Of a stretch of 41,097 nucleotides of DNA, positions 23,776-32,204 are shown in pieces; position 1 is the stretch's first letter; each line of letters starts with the position of its first letter. Source of the DNA: HyVt-337 sp964428895 (GTDB taxonomy: Bacteria > Planctomycetota > Phycisphaerae > SM23-33). Where the stretch lies: the NCBI GenBank assembly GCA_964428895.1, contig CAYRZU010000025.1, forward strand, positions 1 to 41,097, read 5' to 3'. The notes under the pieces were generated by a model. The model worked only from the letters and a program-made list of their open reading frames with translations, made no database searches and was not told where the DNA came from. The translations under genes and the position numbers were made by a program.

Positions 23776-24813
23776 ATGAAAGCGGCCGTCCTGACCGGCA
23801 TTCGACAAGCGGAACTGTGCGAGTTGCCCGACCCGAAGCTCGCCCGCGATGACGAGGTGATCATCGACGTGGCCACGGTGGGGGTATGCGGCTCGGACGT
23901 GCATTTCTTCAACGAAGGCTGCGTCGGCAGTCATGTGGTGGCTTACCCGTGGCCGATTGGCCACGAATGCGCCGGGGCCGTCGCCCAGGTCGGCTCGGCG
24001 GTCACATCGCTGAAGCCCGGTGACCGGGTCGCAATCGATCCGCTGATCTGGTGCGGGGCCTGCAACCAGTGCCTTTCCGGCCGAGAGAACACCTGCCGCG
24101 ACCAGCGATTCCTGGGCAACCCGGGCGAACGGGCCGGGGCCATGGTGGAGCAATTGGTCATGCCCGCGGCGAGCTGCTTTGCGATCCCCGAGTCTGTCAG
24201 CTTTACCGAGGCGGCGCTGTGTGAGCCGCTGGCGATCGGCGAACACGCCCGCCGCCTGGCGGATCTGCCGCCCGATGCGTCGGTGGCGATTCTGGGCGCC
24301 GGGCCGATCGGCCTGTGCGTGCTGATGGCGCTCCAGGCCGGCGACGTGGGGCCTACCTACGTGACCGACCTGCTCGAGCCGCGGTTAGGCATGGCCCGGA
24401 AGCTCGGGGCTGACTGGACGGGCTCGCCCCAGAGCTCTGACGTGGTGGCTGACATTCTGACTGCCTGCCCGGGCGGCGTGGACGCGGTGTTCGAGTGCGC
24501 GGGCGTTCAGGAGACCATCGACCAGGGGGTTGAGCTGCTCCGCCCGGGCGGCAAGCTGATGCTGATCGGCATCCCGCAGACCCTGGACATTCGGATCAAC
24601 TACAACATTTCCCGCCGTCGCGAGCACGTGGTGCAGATGGTCCGTCGCCAGAACCACACCACCGGAGCCGCCATCGATATGGTCGCCGGTGGCCTGGACG
24701 TGGCTCGGCTGGCCACGCACGATTTCGACCTGGCCGACGTCCAAGAGGCGTTGGAGACGGTCCGCCAGTATCGCGACGGCGTGATTAAGGCCATGATCCG
24801 CATAGGCCGCTGA
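23776..24813 (+). CDS. Zinc-dependent medium-chain dehydrogenase (sorbitol/threonine-dehydrogenase-like)
   Basis: The 345-aa cytosolic MDR enzyme has catalytic zinc ligands in GVCGSDVHFF (Cys38) and IGHECAG (His63, Glu64). The structural zinc lobe is C93-GA-C96-NQ-C99-LSGREN-C107. The Rossmann motif is GAGPIGLCVLMALQ. GVCGSDVH and EPLAIGEHA place it near sorbitol/xylitol, L-idonate or threonine dehydrogenases, so the substrate is likely a polyol or sugar acid. ATG 23776 has GAGGAG 7 nt upstream; an upstream extension from 23722 is rejected. A GH20-like gene follows after 75 nt on the same strand, suggesting a sugar-catabolic pair. Confidence 0.9.
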   Translation: MKAAVLTGIRQAELCELPDPKLARDDEVIIDVATVGVCGSDVHFFNEGCVGSHVVAYPWPIGHECAGAVAQVGSAVTSLKPGDRVAIDPLIWCGACNQCLSGRENTCRDQRFLGNPGERAGAMVEQLVMPAASCFAIPESVSFTEAALCEPLAIGEHARRLADLPPDASVAILGAGPIGLCVLMALQAGDVGPTYVTDLLEPRLGMARKLGADWTGSPQSSDVVADILTACPGGVDAVFECAGVQETIDQGVELLRPGGKLMLIGIPQTLDIRINYNISRRREHVVQMVRRQNHTTGAAIDMVAGGLDVARLATHDFDLADVQEALETVRQYRDGVIKAMIRIGR

Positions 24814-24888
24814 GGGCCTTGCGGGCGGGCGAGCCCCTCGTTAGGGTGTGGCCTTCCGGAAACGCAGATTCGGCCGAAAGGAGTTTCA

Positions 24889-26262
24889 ATGGCCTCCCTG
24901 GATAAGCTATTCGCCGCGACCGACCCCATCGTGCCGCAGCGGGCGCTGCACATCGACTGCAAGGGCGTGCCGCCGACGCCCCGTCGGTTGGTGGAACTGG
25001 TAGAGATTGCCGCTTCGTTGCGCTACACGGCCGTGGTGATTGAGTTTGAGGATATGTTCCCGTGGACGGTTGATGCACGGTTCCGGTGTGAGACCGCCTA
25101 CACGGCCGACGATATCCGAGCGCTTCGTGAGAAAGCCGAGGAAGTCGGGGTCGGCGTGATTCCACTGGTTCAATGTCTGGGGCACATGGAATTCGCGCTG
25201 AAGCTGGATGATTACGCCCACCTCCGCGAGATTCCGACCAACGTCGGGTGTTTGAATCCTCTGATGGATGAATCAGGCGAGCTGGTGGAAGGGCTGGTCG
25301 ACGATGTTCTGGCCCTGCTGCCGGGGGTGGAGCAGTTCCACTTGGGCGGCGACGAGGCGTGGACCTTCGGGACGGCCCCGGAGACCAAGGAGTTCGTCGG
25401 CCGACAGGGCAAGGGGGCGTTATACCTCAAACACGTCGGGCCGATTCTCGACAAGCTGGCCCGGCAGGGCATCCGCCCGATGCTGTGGCACGACATGATG
25501 GTTCAGTGGGACGACGACGCCATCGAGACCATGGGCGAAAAGGCCGATCTGGTGTTGTGGGGTTATGCGGGCCATCCGGACCGGATGAGCACGGTCGTCA
25601 ACGCCGACGTCTTCAAGCGTTTCGGTCAGCTTGGGGTGAGTATGTGGGGTGCGACAGCCTACAAAGGCGCCAACGGAAGCAATGTAGACTTGCCGATCTT
25701 CGAGACGCGTCTGTCGAATGCGCTGGCGTGGGCGGAGGTGGCCGGCAAGTACGGGCTGAAGGGCGTCATCACGACTGCGTGGAGCCGGTACATGCACCTG
25801 GAGGTCCAGTGCGAGCCCATCGACGGGGCGTTGGATTCGATGGCGGCCCACGCCTTCGCCCTCCGAGACGGGCAATTGCCCGAGGGTGGCTACGACGCCT
25901 GCCTGGCCGCATTGGAAGGCATCGGTCAGAAGATCCATTTTGACCGAGCCCACGCGGCGCTGACGGAGTTGACCAAGTTCCGCAAGTTCGGGTGGGAGTT
26001 GGTCCAACTGCTTCGCGAGGAATATGAGGTGATCCAACGTGATCGGCGGCGCCGCGCCACGGCGTGGATGTCATTCGATCAATTCAAACGGCACATCGCT
26101 CGGAGCGAATCCGTCGCCCGGCAAGTCCACGACGCGCTGGCCGGCTCGGTCGATCCGTTGTGGGTGCAGCGATATCTGGATTCGCGGCTGGAGCCCTTCT
26201 GCGTCGAAGCCGGCGAAATCCGGCGCCTGCTGGAGCAGGTGGACCGCAGTTTTCAGGGCTGA
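24889..26262 (+). CDS. GH20-like beta-N-acetylhexosaminidase-family protein, cytosolic
   Basis: The 457-aa protein has a TIM-barrel with the GH20 hallmark HLGGDEAW (Asp155-Glu156, the catalytic pair of hexosaminidases acting by substrate-assisted catalysis). RALHIDCKGVPPTPRRLVELVEIAASLRY opens the barrel, followed by IPLVQCLGHMEFALKLDDYAHLRE and VITTAWSRYMHL. The C-terminal 150 residues are helical and not recognised. No signal peptide is present, unlike many secreted hexosaminidases. It resembles the intracellular HexD-type branch that cleaves beta-linked GalNAc or GlcNAc. AAAGGAG precedes the start. Its 3' end overlaps the convergent 26253 gene by 10 nt. Confidence 0.82.
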   Translation: MASLDKLFAATDPIVPQRALHIDCKGVPPTPRRLVELVEIAASLRYTAVVIEFEDMFPWTVDARFRCETAYTADDIRALREKAEEVGVGVIPLVQCLGHMEFALKLDDYAHLREIPTNVGCLNPLMDESGELVEGLVDDVLALLPGVEQFHLGGDEAWTFGTAPETKEFVGRQGKGALYLKHVGPILDKLARQGIRPMLWHDMMVQWDDDAIETMGEKADLVLWGYAGHPDRMSTVVNADVFKRFGQLGVSMWGATAYKGANGSNVDLPIFETRLSNALAWAEVAGKYGLKGVITTAWSRYMHLEVQCEPIDGALDSMAAHAFALRDGQLPEGGYDACLAALEGIGQKIHFDRAHAALTELTKFRKFGWELVQLLREEYEVIQRDRRRRATAWMSFDQFKRHIARSESVARQVHDALAGSVDPLWVQRYLDSRLEPFCVEAGEIRRLLEQVDRSFQG

Positions 26263-29200
26263 TTGGGCGGCGGCAGGCGTTTGAGAATGCGGATGTCGAC
26301 GTCGAGGGCGCCGAGATTATCGGCGCGATTGTCGTCGTGCATTCGAAGTAGCAGGGGGCCGGACGTCTCAGCCGTGAAGCGTAGGCCACTGCCGATCTTG
26401 AACGGATCGCCGTCACCGATCTTCCCTTCCAGATAGCCGATCACTTCGCCGCTGGCCTTGAGCGCGAACCCCTCTCCCCCAACCAACGCCGATCGCCCGC
26501 GTCCGAGCAAGGGCGTCCACAGGCCATCGGTCGTCACGTGAACTGTATCTCCCTTGCGAAGCGTCAGGCTCGGGTGCCAGTCGGTTTGGGCCGAGACGTC
26601 GAACCGACCATACCGGGGTGGGCGAATCGTGGGGATCAGGCCGGCCTGGCCGATGGGGTGAAACTGCGTGCTGACCAATAGGCCGGCGACGTTGTCAAAC
26701 TCGATCTGTTCGATCCACCAGGCCGACTTGCCGGCGCCATAGGGCATGGTGACGGGCTCGGACTTCAGGTCGTCCGGCTTGACGGGTGCCCCGTTGATGA
26801 GAATGGCGAAGGGCTTGTCGGGATCGGCCGACACGGACAGGAGGATTTCGGCATCGGCGTCATTGGGGTTGTCGGGGTCGGCGGGCGCCTGGCAGGGCGC
26901 GGTGAGACGGTACCGGCGGCCGGCTAGGGCAGTGACCAACGTCATGCGGCCCGTGCCGCCCGTGGGGCGGAATCGGACGAGGGCGAACACGCCCCCGTCA
27001 CCGTAGAGGCCCACCGGGAGAACGGTCCGGTCGGGCGCCATGAAGACGCCGAGATCATCGGCGTTGCGTCCGTCGTAGGTACGAACGAGGGCGGTCGGAA
27101 GGATGTCGATCAGGCGGAAGGTGGATTCGCTGAGTAACCGGCCATATCCCGGCAGGTCGGTGTCGGTGCAGAACTGCCACAGCCGGTCGGCAAGAGACCG
27201 GGCCCGGGCGGCTACCGGGTCGTGAGGGGCGGCCGACTGCTTCACGAGTTCACAACAAGCCATGGCCCGCTGGACCAGAGCGGATTGCCCGGACGGGCTG
27301 ACGTGGTCCAGGAGGGATTCATACCAGTTGGCCAGTTGCATCGCGTCATCGACGCCGAGGGCGTCTAGCTGTTGGGCGCCGAGGGCAAGGCCCTGTCGCC
27401 ATGCGTTGTCCAGCGACGGATGGTCCAGAGCGGCTGCCTGGGCGGCGTCATCCAACTCGGCCAGCGTCAGCAGGACGACCTGTTTCCGGGCGGCCAGGTT
27501 GCCGGGGTCGCTGGTCAGCGTTCGAAGGAGTCCGGCGCGCCGGGCCTGGTGAGCGCCCAGGTCGCGCGCGTGACGGCTACGGTTCCGATAGGACGTTCCC
27601 CAGAAGTGATCCACGCCAAGGGGGCCGTTGGCAATGGCGGCATAGTCTTCGGCAGCCTTTGTGTAATCTCTGGTGGCGTTGGTGGTCGGCGGGGGCGGGG
27701 ACAATCGGCTCAGCACGCGCTGGGCGTCTTCGGCTTCGGGGTGAAGGTCGTGCGATTGACTGAGCTCGCGGGCCCGCCGGGCCAGGGCGATCTGCAAGGC
27801 CGGGGCGTCCAGGGCTTGGGCAGCGTTCAAGAAGACGCCGGCCAGTTGGCGGGCGTGCTCGGCGTCGTAGGCGGCCGGTGGTTTCAGATCGTCCTGGGCG
27901 AACAGAAGCTGCATGTCGTCCGCCGGCGCTGGTGAGGACGCAGCGACGGGGACCAGTCCGGGCGGCGTAGCCGCCACGCCTGGGTCGGCGGGGTCGAAGT
28001 CGAACACGTGCACGTCGACGTCGACGTGGCCGGTGTTGTCGGAACGATCGGTGTCTTCCATTTGCATACTGAGGACGCCGTCGCGATCGGCGAGGAACCA
28101 GCCGCCGGCCCCGATGGGGAAGGGCTTGCCGTCTTTGCCGATACGGCCGAAAAGGGGGTGCCATCCACCGGCGTCGCCGGACGGGCCGCACTCGTCTCGC
28201 CCGTCCCAGGACCATGTTCCGGCTGCGGAGATCCGCAGGAGTTCCCCCCGGCGAACGTTGCCCACCCACTGCCAGGATTGCCGGGCCGGGACCCCGCCCC
28301 GGCGCAGGAGCCGCCAGTAGGTTTTGGCCGCCGTCAGCGTGGCCGGGCCGTCGACCGGTCGGAAGCCAAGCCAGGTGAAGTTAACGTAGTGGCCGGCATT
28401 GATGGTCGGCCCGCTGGGGTCCGGCTGGTCGTTGGGCTCAGCGTCTTGAGTGGATGCCGGCGATCGGGGTGCCCGCAGGTAGGGCAGGCCGTCCAGTTCC
28501 AGCAGCGCCGCGGGCGCCGGGCCGGTGGGACGCACGGCTAGCCGGAGCGTACGGGGCCGGTTGTCGCGAATGGCCGACGGGGCCGCCAGGATGTTGTCTA
28601 AGGCATCCTTGTTGTGGCGTTTGTTGATGGCCAGGGCCGTCCACTGCTTTCCGAACGGCGCGGTCAGCTCCAGCATCGACAGTTCGCCCTTCTGAATGAC
28701 GCACACCTGAAGGTCGTAGGTGCCGTCGACGTGGATCGGAATGGTAAAGCCGTCCGTCGTGCCCGAAGTGTGCAACAGCGACCCGTGTTGCCGGACCCAA
28801 TGGGGCCCGGTCAGGTCAACGTCGATCAGGTCTGTCAAATCGATCCACCGGCCTGGCGGCAAGATCGGGCCGGTCACGGGGGCCAGTTCCGCCAGCCGTT
28901 CGGCCGCCGCCGTCATGGCCGCCAGCAGATCCTGCCTTGCGGTGGGGTCCGTCTGCGGGGCTTGGGCGGCACGCTGGTAGCAGGCCAGACCTCGGGCCAG
29001 CAGCTCGGCCTGGGCGGGGGTCGCGGCCCCGTCGGCCTGGGTCGTCAGCCACTCAGCAAGGGCGATGGCCTCGGGAGGGGCCAGGGCGTTCGGGCGGGTC
29101 AGCGCCAAAGCCACAAACCGCTGCAGGTCGGCGTCGACGGTCGAGTCGATCAACTCCTCGGCCGCCTGGAAGTCGGCTTTGTCGTGAATCCACAGCCGGA

Positions 29201-29540
29201 TCAGCTCGGACCGGGCCGTAACGTCTTCGGGATTGGCCAGGCGTTGGTTGAGCCTTTGGATTTGCTCGGCCGCCGCGAACTCGCCTCGCAGCGAACGGAT
29301 TTCGGCCAGCAGGGCTTGGGCTTCCGCCGGGGAACTGGCGGCAGCCAAGGAGAACGCTTGCTGATAGGCGGCCAGGGCGGCCCCGGGGTGGTCCGCACGC
29401 AGATGGTCCCGCGCTTCGGCCAGAGCGTTGGCCTTACGGGCCGACGCGAAGGTGGCCGCCGGTACATTCGTCTGCGCCAGCGCGGGCCCACAGAGGCAAC
29501 CGACCAGGCAGAGGGTCACGAAGTACCAACGAGAGGCCAT
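26253..29540 (-). CDS. Large exported protein: TPR-like repeats and two LecA (PA-IL)-like lectin domains
   Basis: MASRWYFVTLCLVGCLCGPALAQ is a signal peptide from ATG 29540; an ATG 15 codons upstream is less likely. Residues about 25-215 form helical TPR-like repeats. A jelly-roll-like region (about 225-395, HVDGTYDLQVCVIQKG, NRPRTLRLAVRP) follows. The first LecA-like domain is at about 430-515 (GELLRISAAGTWSW, FPIGAGGWFLADRDG, DTDRSDNTGHVDVDV). More repeats span about 560-820, then a second beta-rich domain (about 830-990). The second LecA-like domain is at about 995-1090 (GDTVHVTTDGLWTP, FKIGSGLRF, HDDNRADNLGALDVDI). LecA uses a D...NN-x-G calcium loop; both copies keep D-N-x-G. It probably binds sugars outside the cell. 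It is downstream of the SxtJ-like gene. Confidence 0.8.
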   Translation of the reverse strand: MASRWYFVTLCLVGCLCGPALAQTNVPAATFASARKANALAEARDHLRADHPGAALAAYQQAFSLAAASSPAEAQALLAEIRSLRGEFAAAEQIQRLNQRLANPEDVTARSELIRLWIHDKADFQAAEELIDSTVDADLQRFVALALTRPNALAPPEAIALAEWLTTQADGAATPAQAELLARGLACYQRAAQAPQTDPTARQDLLAAMTAAAERLAELAPVTGPILPPGRWIDLTDLIDVDLTGPHWVRQHGSLLHTSGTTDGFTIPIHVDGTYDLQVCVIQKGELSMLELTAPFGKQWTALAINKRHNKDALDNILAAPSAIRDNRPRTLRLAVRPTGPAPAALLELDGLPYLRAPRSPASTQDAEPNDQPDPSGPTINAGHYVNFTWLGFRPVDGPATLTAAKTYWRLLRRGGVPARQSWQWVGNVRRGELLRISAAGTWSWDGRDECGPSGDAGGWHPLFGRIGKDGKPFPIGAGGWFLADRDGVLSMQMEDTDRSDNTGHVDVDVHVFDFDPADPGVAATPPGLVPVAASSPAPADDMQLLFAQDDLKPPAAYDAEHARQLAGVFLNAAQALDAPALQIALARRARELSQSHDLHPEAEDAQRVLSRLSPPPPTTNATRDYTKAAEDYAAIANGPLGVDHFWGTSYRNRSRHARDLGAHQARRAGLLRTLTSDPGNLAARKQVVLLTLAELDDAAQAAALDHPSLDNAWRQGLALGAQQLDALGVDDAMQLANWYESLLDHVSPSGQSALVQRAMACCELVKQSAAPHDPVAARARSLADRLWQFCTDTDLPGYGRLLSESTFRLIDILPTALVRTYDGRNADDLGVFMAPDRTVLPVGLYGDGGVFALVRFRPTGGTGRMTLVTALAGRRYRLTAPCQAPADPDNPNDADAEILLSVSADPDKPFAILINGAPVKPDDLKSEPVTMPYGAGKSAWWIEQIEFDNVAGLLVSTQFHPIGQAGLIPTIRPPRYGRFDVSAQTDWHPSLTLRKGDTVHVTTDGLWTPLLGRGRSALVGGEGFALKASGEVIGYLEGKIGDGDPFKIGSGLRFTAETSGPLLLRMHDDNRADNLGALDVDIRILKRLPPPNQP

Positions 29541-29636
29541 CCCGTCTCCCACGAATATCGATGTCCAGCTGCGCCGCCGGGCCATCAGCTTACGGCCGGG
29601 CGGGCGGCGCGTCCAGACACCCGGGCGCGAAAACGG

Positions 29637-30050
29637 CTAGGACTGGCGTTCGTAGGGGGCGTCGCCGGTGATGGCGGGCACGTCCTGCCAGTAGGTGTCG
29701 ACCTGTCGACGCTTGAAGTGCAGCCGGTCGCGGCCGATGAGTTTCATGATCAGCGCCATGCCGGTTACGACGATGAAGTACGCCACCCCAAGCAATACGT
29801 GGCTGATGATGTTGCCCAGAATGAAGGCGATACTCATCCACGCCCAGTAGAGGGGTAGGGCGACCTTCAGGCCCGTTAGCCCGAGCAGCCCGGCCACGGC
29901 GGCAATGCCCCAGCAGACGTAGGCGGCGGTGGCGTGGTGGTCGTGGAACATCATCCACGACCCGATCGCGCCGAAGCCGACGATCATCGACAGCCCAAAC
30001 AGCCGTAGCTGCTTGGCGTTCGGTTGCCAGTTGATGGTCACGAAGGCCAT
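29637..30050 (-). CDS. SxtJ-like membrane protein
   Basis: The 137-aa integral membrane protein has about three to four predicted helices (residues 16-36, 42-60, 66-86, 88-106). It ends in a basic cytosolic tail (LIGRDRLHFKRRQVDTYWQDV). It matches what is known of the SxtJ family, named from the saxitoxin gene cluster and nearly always next to an O-carbamoyltransferase and a DUF5989 peptide, as here. Molecular function is undetermined. The gene starts 7 nt after the DUF5989-like gene, with no good Shine-Dalgarno, so translation may be coupled. Confidence 0.85.
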   Translation of the reverse strand: MAFVTINWQPNAKQLRLFGLSMIVGFGAIGSWMMFHDHHATAAYVCWGIAAVAGLLGLTGLKVALPLYWAWMSIAFILGNIISHVLLGVAYFIVVTGMALIMKLIGRDRLHFKRRQVDTYWQDVPAITGDAPYERQS

Positions 30051-30057
30051 AAGGGGT

Positions 30058-30225
30058 CTACCAGACCGTGTACATCCACGGGCTCAGCACGCCGCCACCG
30101 ACGGTCGACAGGACCACGATGACAGCCAGTAGGACGATGATGACGATCAGGGGCAAAAGCCAATACGACTTGTGCTCCTTCATGAACAGGGCGAACTCGC
30201 CGATGATGCCGCGTCGTTTTGCCAT
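30058..30225 (-). CDS. 55-residue membrane peptide, DUF5989-like
   Basis: The reading frame starts at ATG 30225. The order is a basic amphipathic head (MAKRRGIIGEFALFMKEHKS), then one hydrophobic helix (about residues 21-41, YWLLPLIVIIVLLAVIVVL), and a short Gly-rich tail ending YTVW. This layout and the KxxWLLP stretch match DUF5989 peptides encoded beside carbamoyltransferases and SxtJ. The gene is 28 nt after the carbamoyltransferase stop and 7 nt before the SxtJ-like gene, so the three form one unit. It is easily missed by gene callers because of its size. Confidence 0.85.
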   Translation of the reverse strand: MAKRRGIIGEFALFMKEHKSYWLLPLIVIIVLLAVIVVLSTVGGGVLSPWMYTVW

Positions 30226-30253
30226 AACACTCTCTCGCGCTCGCGATGGGTCC

Positions 30254-32080
30254 CTAGTCCAGCTTGAACTGCTTCTTGTACTCGTCCGACCCGGCCATGG
30301 GGGGCTGTTGGTCCTTCAGGCAGAGGCAATTGTCCAGAATCAGCACGTCCATGTCGGTGAACATAAAGCAGCGGTACGCATCCTCCGGCGTGCACACAAT
30401 GGGCTCGCCGCGGATGTTGAAGGATGTATTGATCAGGGCGCCGCAACCGGTCAGCTCTTCAAACTTCTTGATGATCTTGTGATACCGTGGGGACGTCTCA
30501 GGATGAACGGTTTGGACCCGGGCGGAAAAGTCCACGTGCGTAATCGCGGGGACATCCGAACGCGGCACGTTGAGCTTGTCGATGCCGAACAGCTTCTCCT
30601 GCTCGGCTGTGAGCGCCTCTCGCCGGCCCGGCTGTACGCCCGCCACCAACAGCATGTAGGGGCTGGGGCAGTCCATCTCGAAGTAGTCGTTGACGCGTTC
30701 TTCCAGGCAGCTTGGGGCGAAGGGGCGGAAGGACTCGCGGAACTTGATCTTCAGGTTCATTACCGTCTGCATCTGCTGATTGCGCGGGTCGCCCAGAATG
30801 CTGCGGTGGCCCAGCGCTCGCGGCCCGAACTCCATTCGACCGTGCACGTGGCCGACCACCTTGCCGTCGTTGATCAGTTCGGCGATTCGCCCGCAGAGCT
30901 CATCTTCATCGGCCACGTGCTCGTAGGTCGCGCCGACCGAGTCGAGGTACGTCTGCATGTGATCGCCGTTGAAACAGGGGCCCAGGTACGAGCCCTTCTG
31001 GCTGTCGGGCGTTTCGACAGTGCGGGGGTTGTCCAGAATCTGATGCCACGCGAACATCGCGCCGCCCAGAGCGCCTCCGGCGTCACCGGCGGCCGGCTGG
31101 ATCCAGATTCTCTCGAACGGCCCGCGCCGCAGGACCTCGCCATTGCCCACGCAGTTGAGGGCCACGCCTCCGGCCAGGCACAAGTTGGCCTCCCCCGTTT
31201 GCTCGTGCACGTGGCGGGCGATGCGGAGCATGGCCTCTTCGGTGACCTTTTGCACGCTGGCGGCCAGGTCCATCTCACGCTGGGTGATGAAGCTCTCAGG
31301 GCCGCGCCGCGGGCCGCCGAACAGTTTGGCGAACCGGCGGTTGGTCATGGTCAGCCCGGAGCAGTAGTTGAAATACTTCTGGTTCAGCCAGAACGATCCG
31401 TCCTCCTTGAGGTCGATCAGTTCGTCCAGGATCAGGTCCACGTACTTCGGCTCGCCGTAGGGCGCCAGGCCCATCAGCTTGTACTCGCCGCTGTTGACGC
31501 GGAAACCCGTGAAGTAGGTGAAGGCGCTATAGAGCATGCCCAGCGAGTGCGGGAAGCGAATTTCCTTGGTCAGTTCGACCCGGCTGCCCTTGCCTCGACC
31601 CCAACTGGCGGTGGTCCATTCGCCCACGCCGTCGAGGGTAATAATGGCGGCCGACTCGAAGGGCGAGGGGAAGAACGCGCTGGCGGCGTGCGATTCGTGG
31701 TGGTGGGTGAAGTAGATCGGGCCTTCGTAGTCGTTGCCCAGGCCGCGGTCGATCTCACGCGGGGTGAACAGCTTCTGCTTCAGCCAGACCGGCAAGGCCT
31801 TGGTGAAGGGGATAAAGCCCCGCGGCGCCACGGCCAGGAAGGTCTCCAGGATTCGTTCGAACTTCAGGAAAGGCTTGTCGTAGAAGACGACCCCGTCGAG
31901 TTGCTCGGCCGGTAGGCCAGCTTCGGCCAGACAGTAATCGACCGCGTTCTGGGGGAAGTTGAAGTCGTGCTTAATGCGGGTAAATCGCTCTTCCTGGGCG
32001 GCGGCAACGATGTCGCCGTCGACGAGCAGCGCCGCGGCGCTGTCGTGATAGAACGCTGAGATTCCCAGGATGGCCGTCAT
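30254..32080 (-). CDS. O-carbamoyltransferase, NodU/CmcH family
   Basis: The 608-aa cytosolic enzyme has the ASKHA-type Kae1-like N-terminal domain: ILGISAFYHDSAAALLVDG, EERFTRIKHDFNFPQNAVDYCL, HHESHAASAFFPS, ITLDGVGEW. NLCLAGGVALNCVGNG and GDAGGALGGAM follow. The YrdC-like C-terminal domain has MEFGPRALGHRSILGDPR, FRPFAPS and LINTSFNIRGEPIVCTPEDA. Family members move carbamoyl from carbamoyl phosphate, via carbamoyl-AMP, to a hydroxyl of a sugar, Nod factor, antibiotic or toxin. The acceptor here is unknown. ATG 32080 gives MTAILGISAF; a TTG at 32149 is nominally in frame but overlaps the promoter region. It has its own promoter. Confidence 0.93.
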   Translation of the reverse strand: MTAILGISAFYHDSAAALLVDGDIVAAAQEERFTRIKHDFNFPQNAVDYCLAEAGLPAEQLDGVVFYDKPFLKFERILETFLAVAPRGFIPFTKALPVWLKQKLFTPREIDRGLGNDYEGPIYFTHHHESHAASAFFPSPFESAAIITLDGVGEWTTASWGRGKGSRVELTKEIRFPHSLGMLYSAFTYFTGFRVNSGEYKLMGLAPYGEPKYVDLILDELIDLKEDGSFWLNQKYFNYCSGLTMTNRRFAKLFGGPRRGPESFITQREMDLAASVQKVTEEAMLRIARHVHEQTGEANLCLAGGVALNCVGNGEVLRRGPFERIWIQPAAGDAGGALGGAMFAWHQILDNPRTVETPDSQKGSYLGPCFNGDHMQTYLDSVGATYEHVADEDELCGRIAELINDGKVVGHVHGRMEFGPRALGHRSILGDPRNQQMQTVMNLKIKFRESFRPFAPSCLEERVNDYFEMDCPSPYMLLVAGVQPGRREALTAEQEKLFGIDKLNVPRSDVPAITHVDFSARVQTVHPETSPRYHKIIKKFEELTGCGALINTSFNIRGEPIVCTPEDAYRCFMFTDMDVLILDNCLCLKDQQPPMAGSDEYKKQFKLD

Positions 32081-32151
32081 AGGGCACGTGTCCTTCCCGT
32101 CGGCTTGGTGCAGGTCAACCACATCGGCCGAAGGGGATACAAGAACCAAGA

Positions 32152-32180
32152 ATTATACTCAGCAATCGGACCATCTGCAA
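32152..32180 (-). promoter_or_regulatory. Candidate strong promoter of the carbamoyltransferase unit
   Basis: On the minus strand TTGCAG (32180-32175) and a perfect TATAAT (32157-32152) are separated by 17 bp, just after the upstream membrane-protein stop. A start near 32145 would leave a short leader before ATG 32080. This makes carbamoyltransferase-DUF5989-SxtJ a separate transcription unit. Confidence 0.6.
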
Positions 32181-32204
32181 CCGGTGCGGGAGGGCGTTGC
32201 GGGC

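Noticed and set aside
30068..31915. 615-codon plus-strand frame opposite the carbamoyltransferase
   Set aside because: The carbamoyltransferase motifs on the other strand are unambiguous, and the shadow has no domain.
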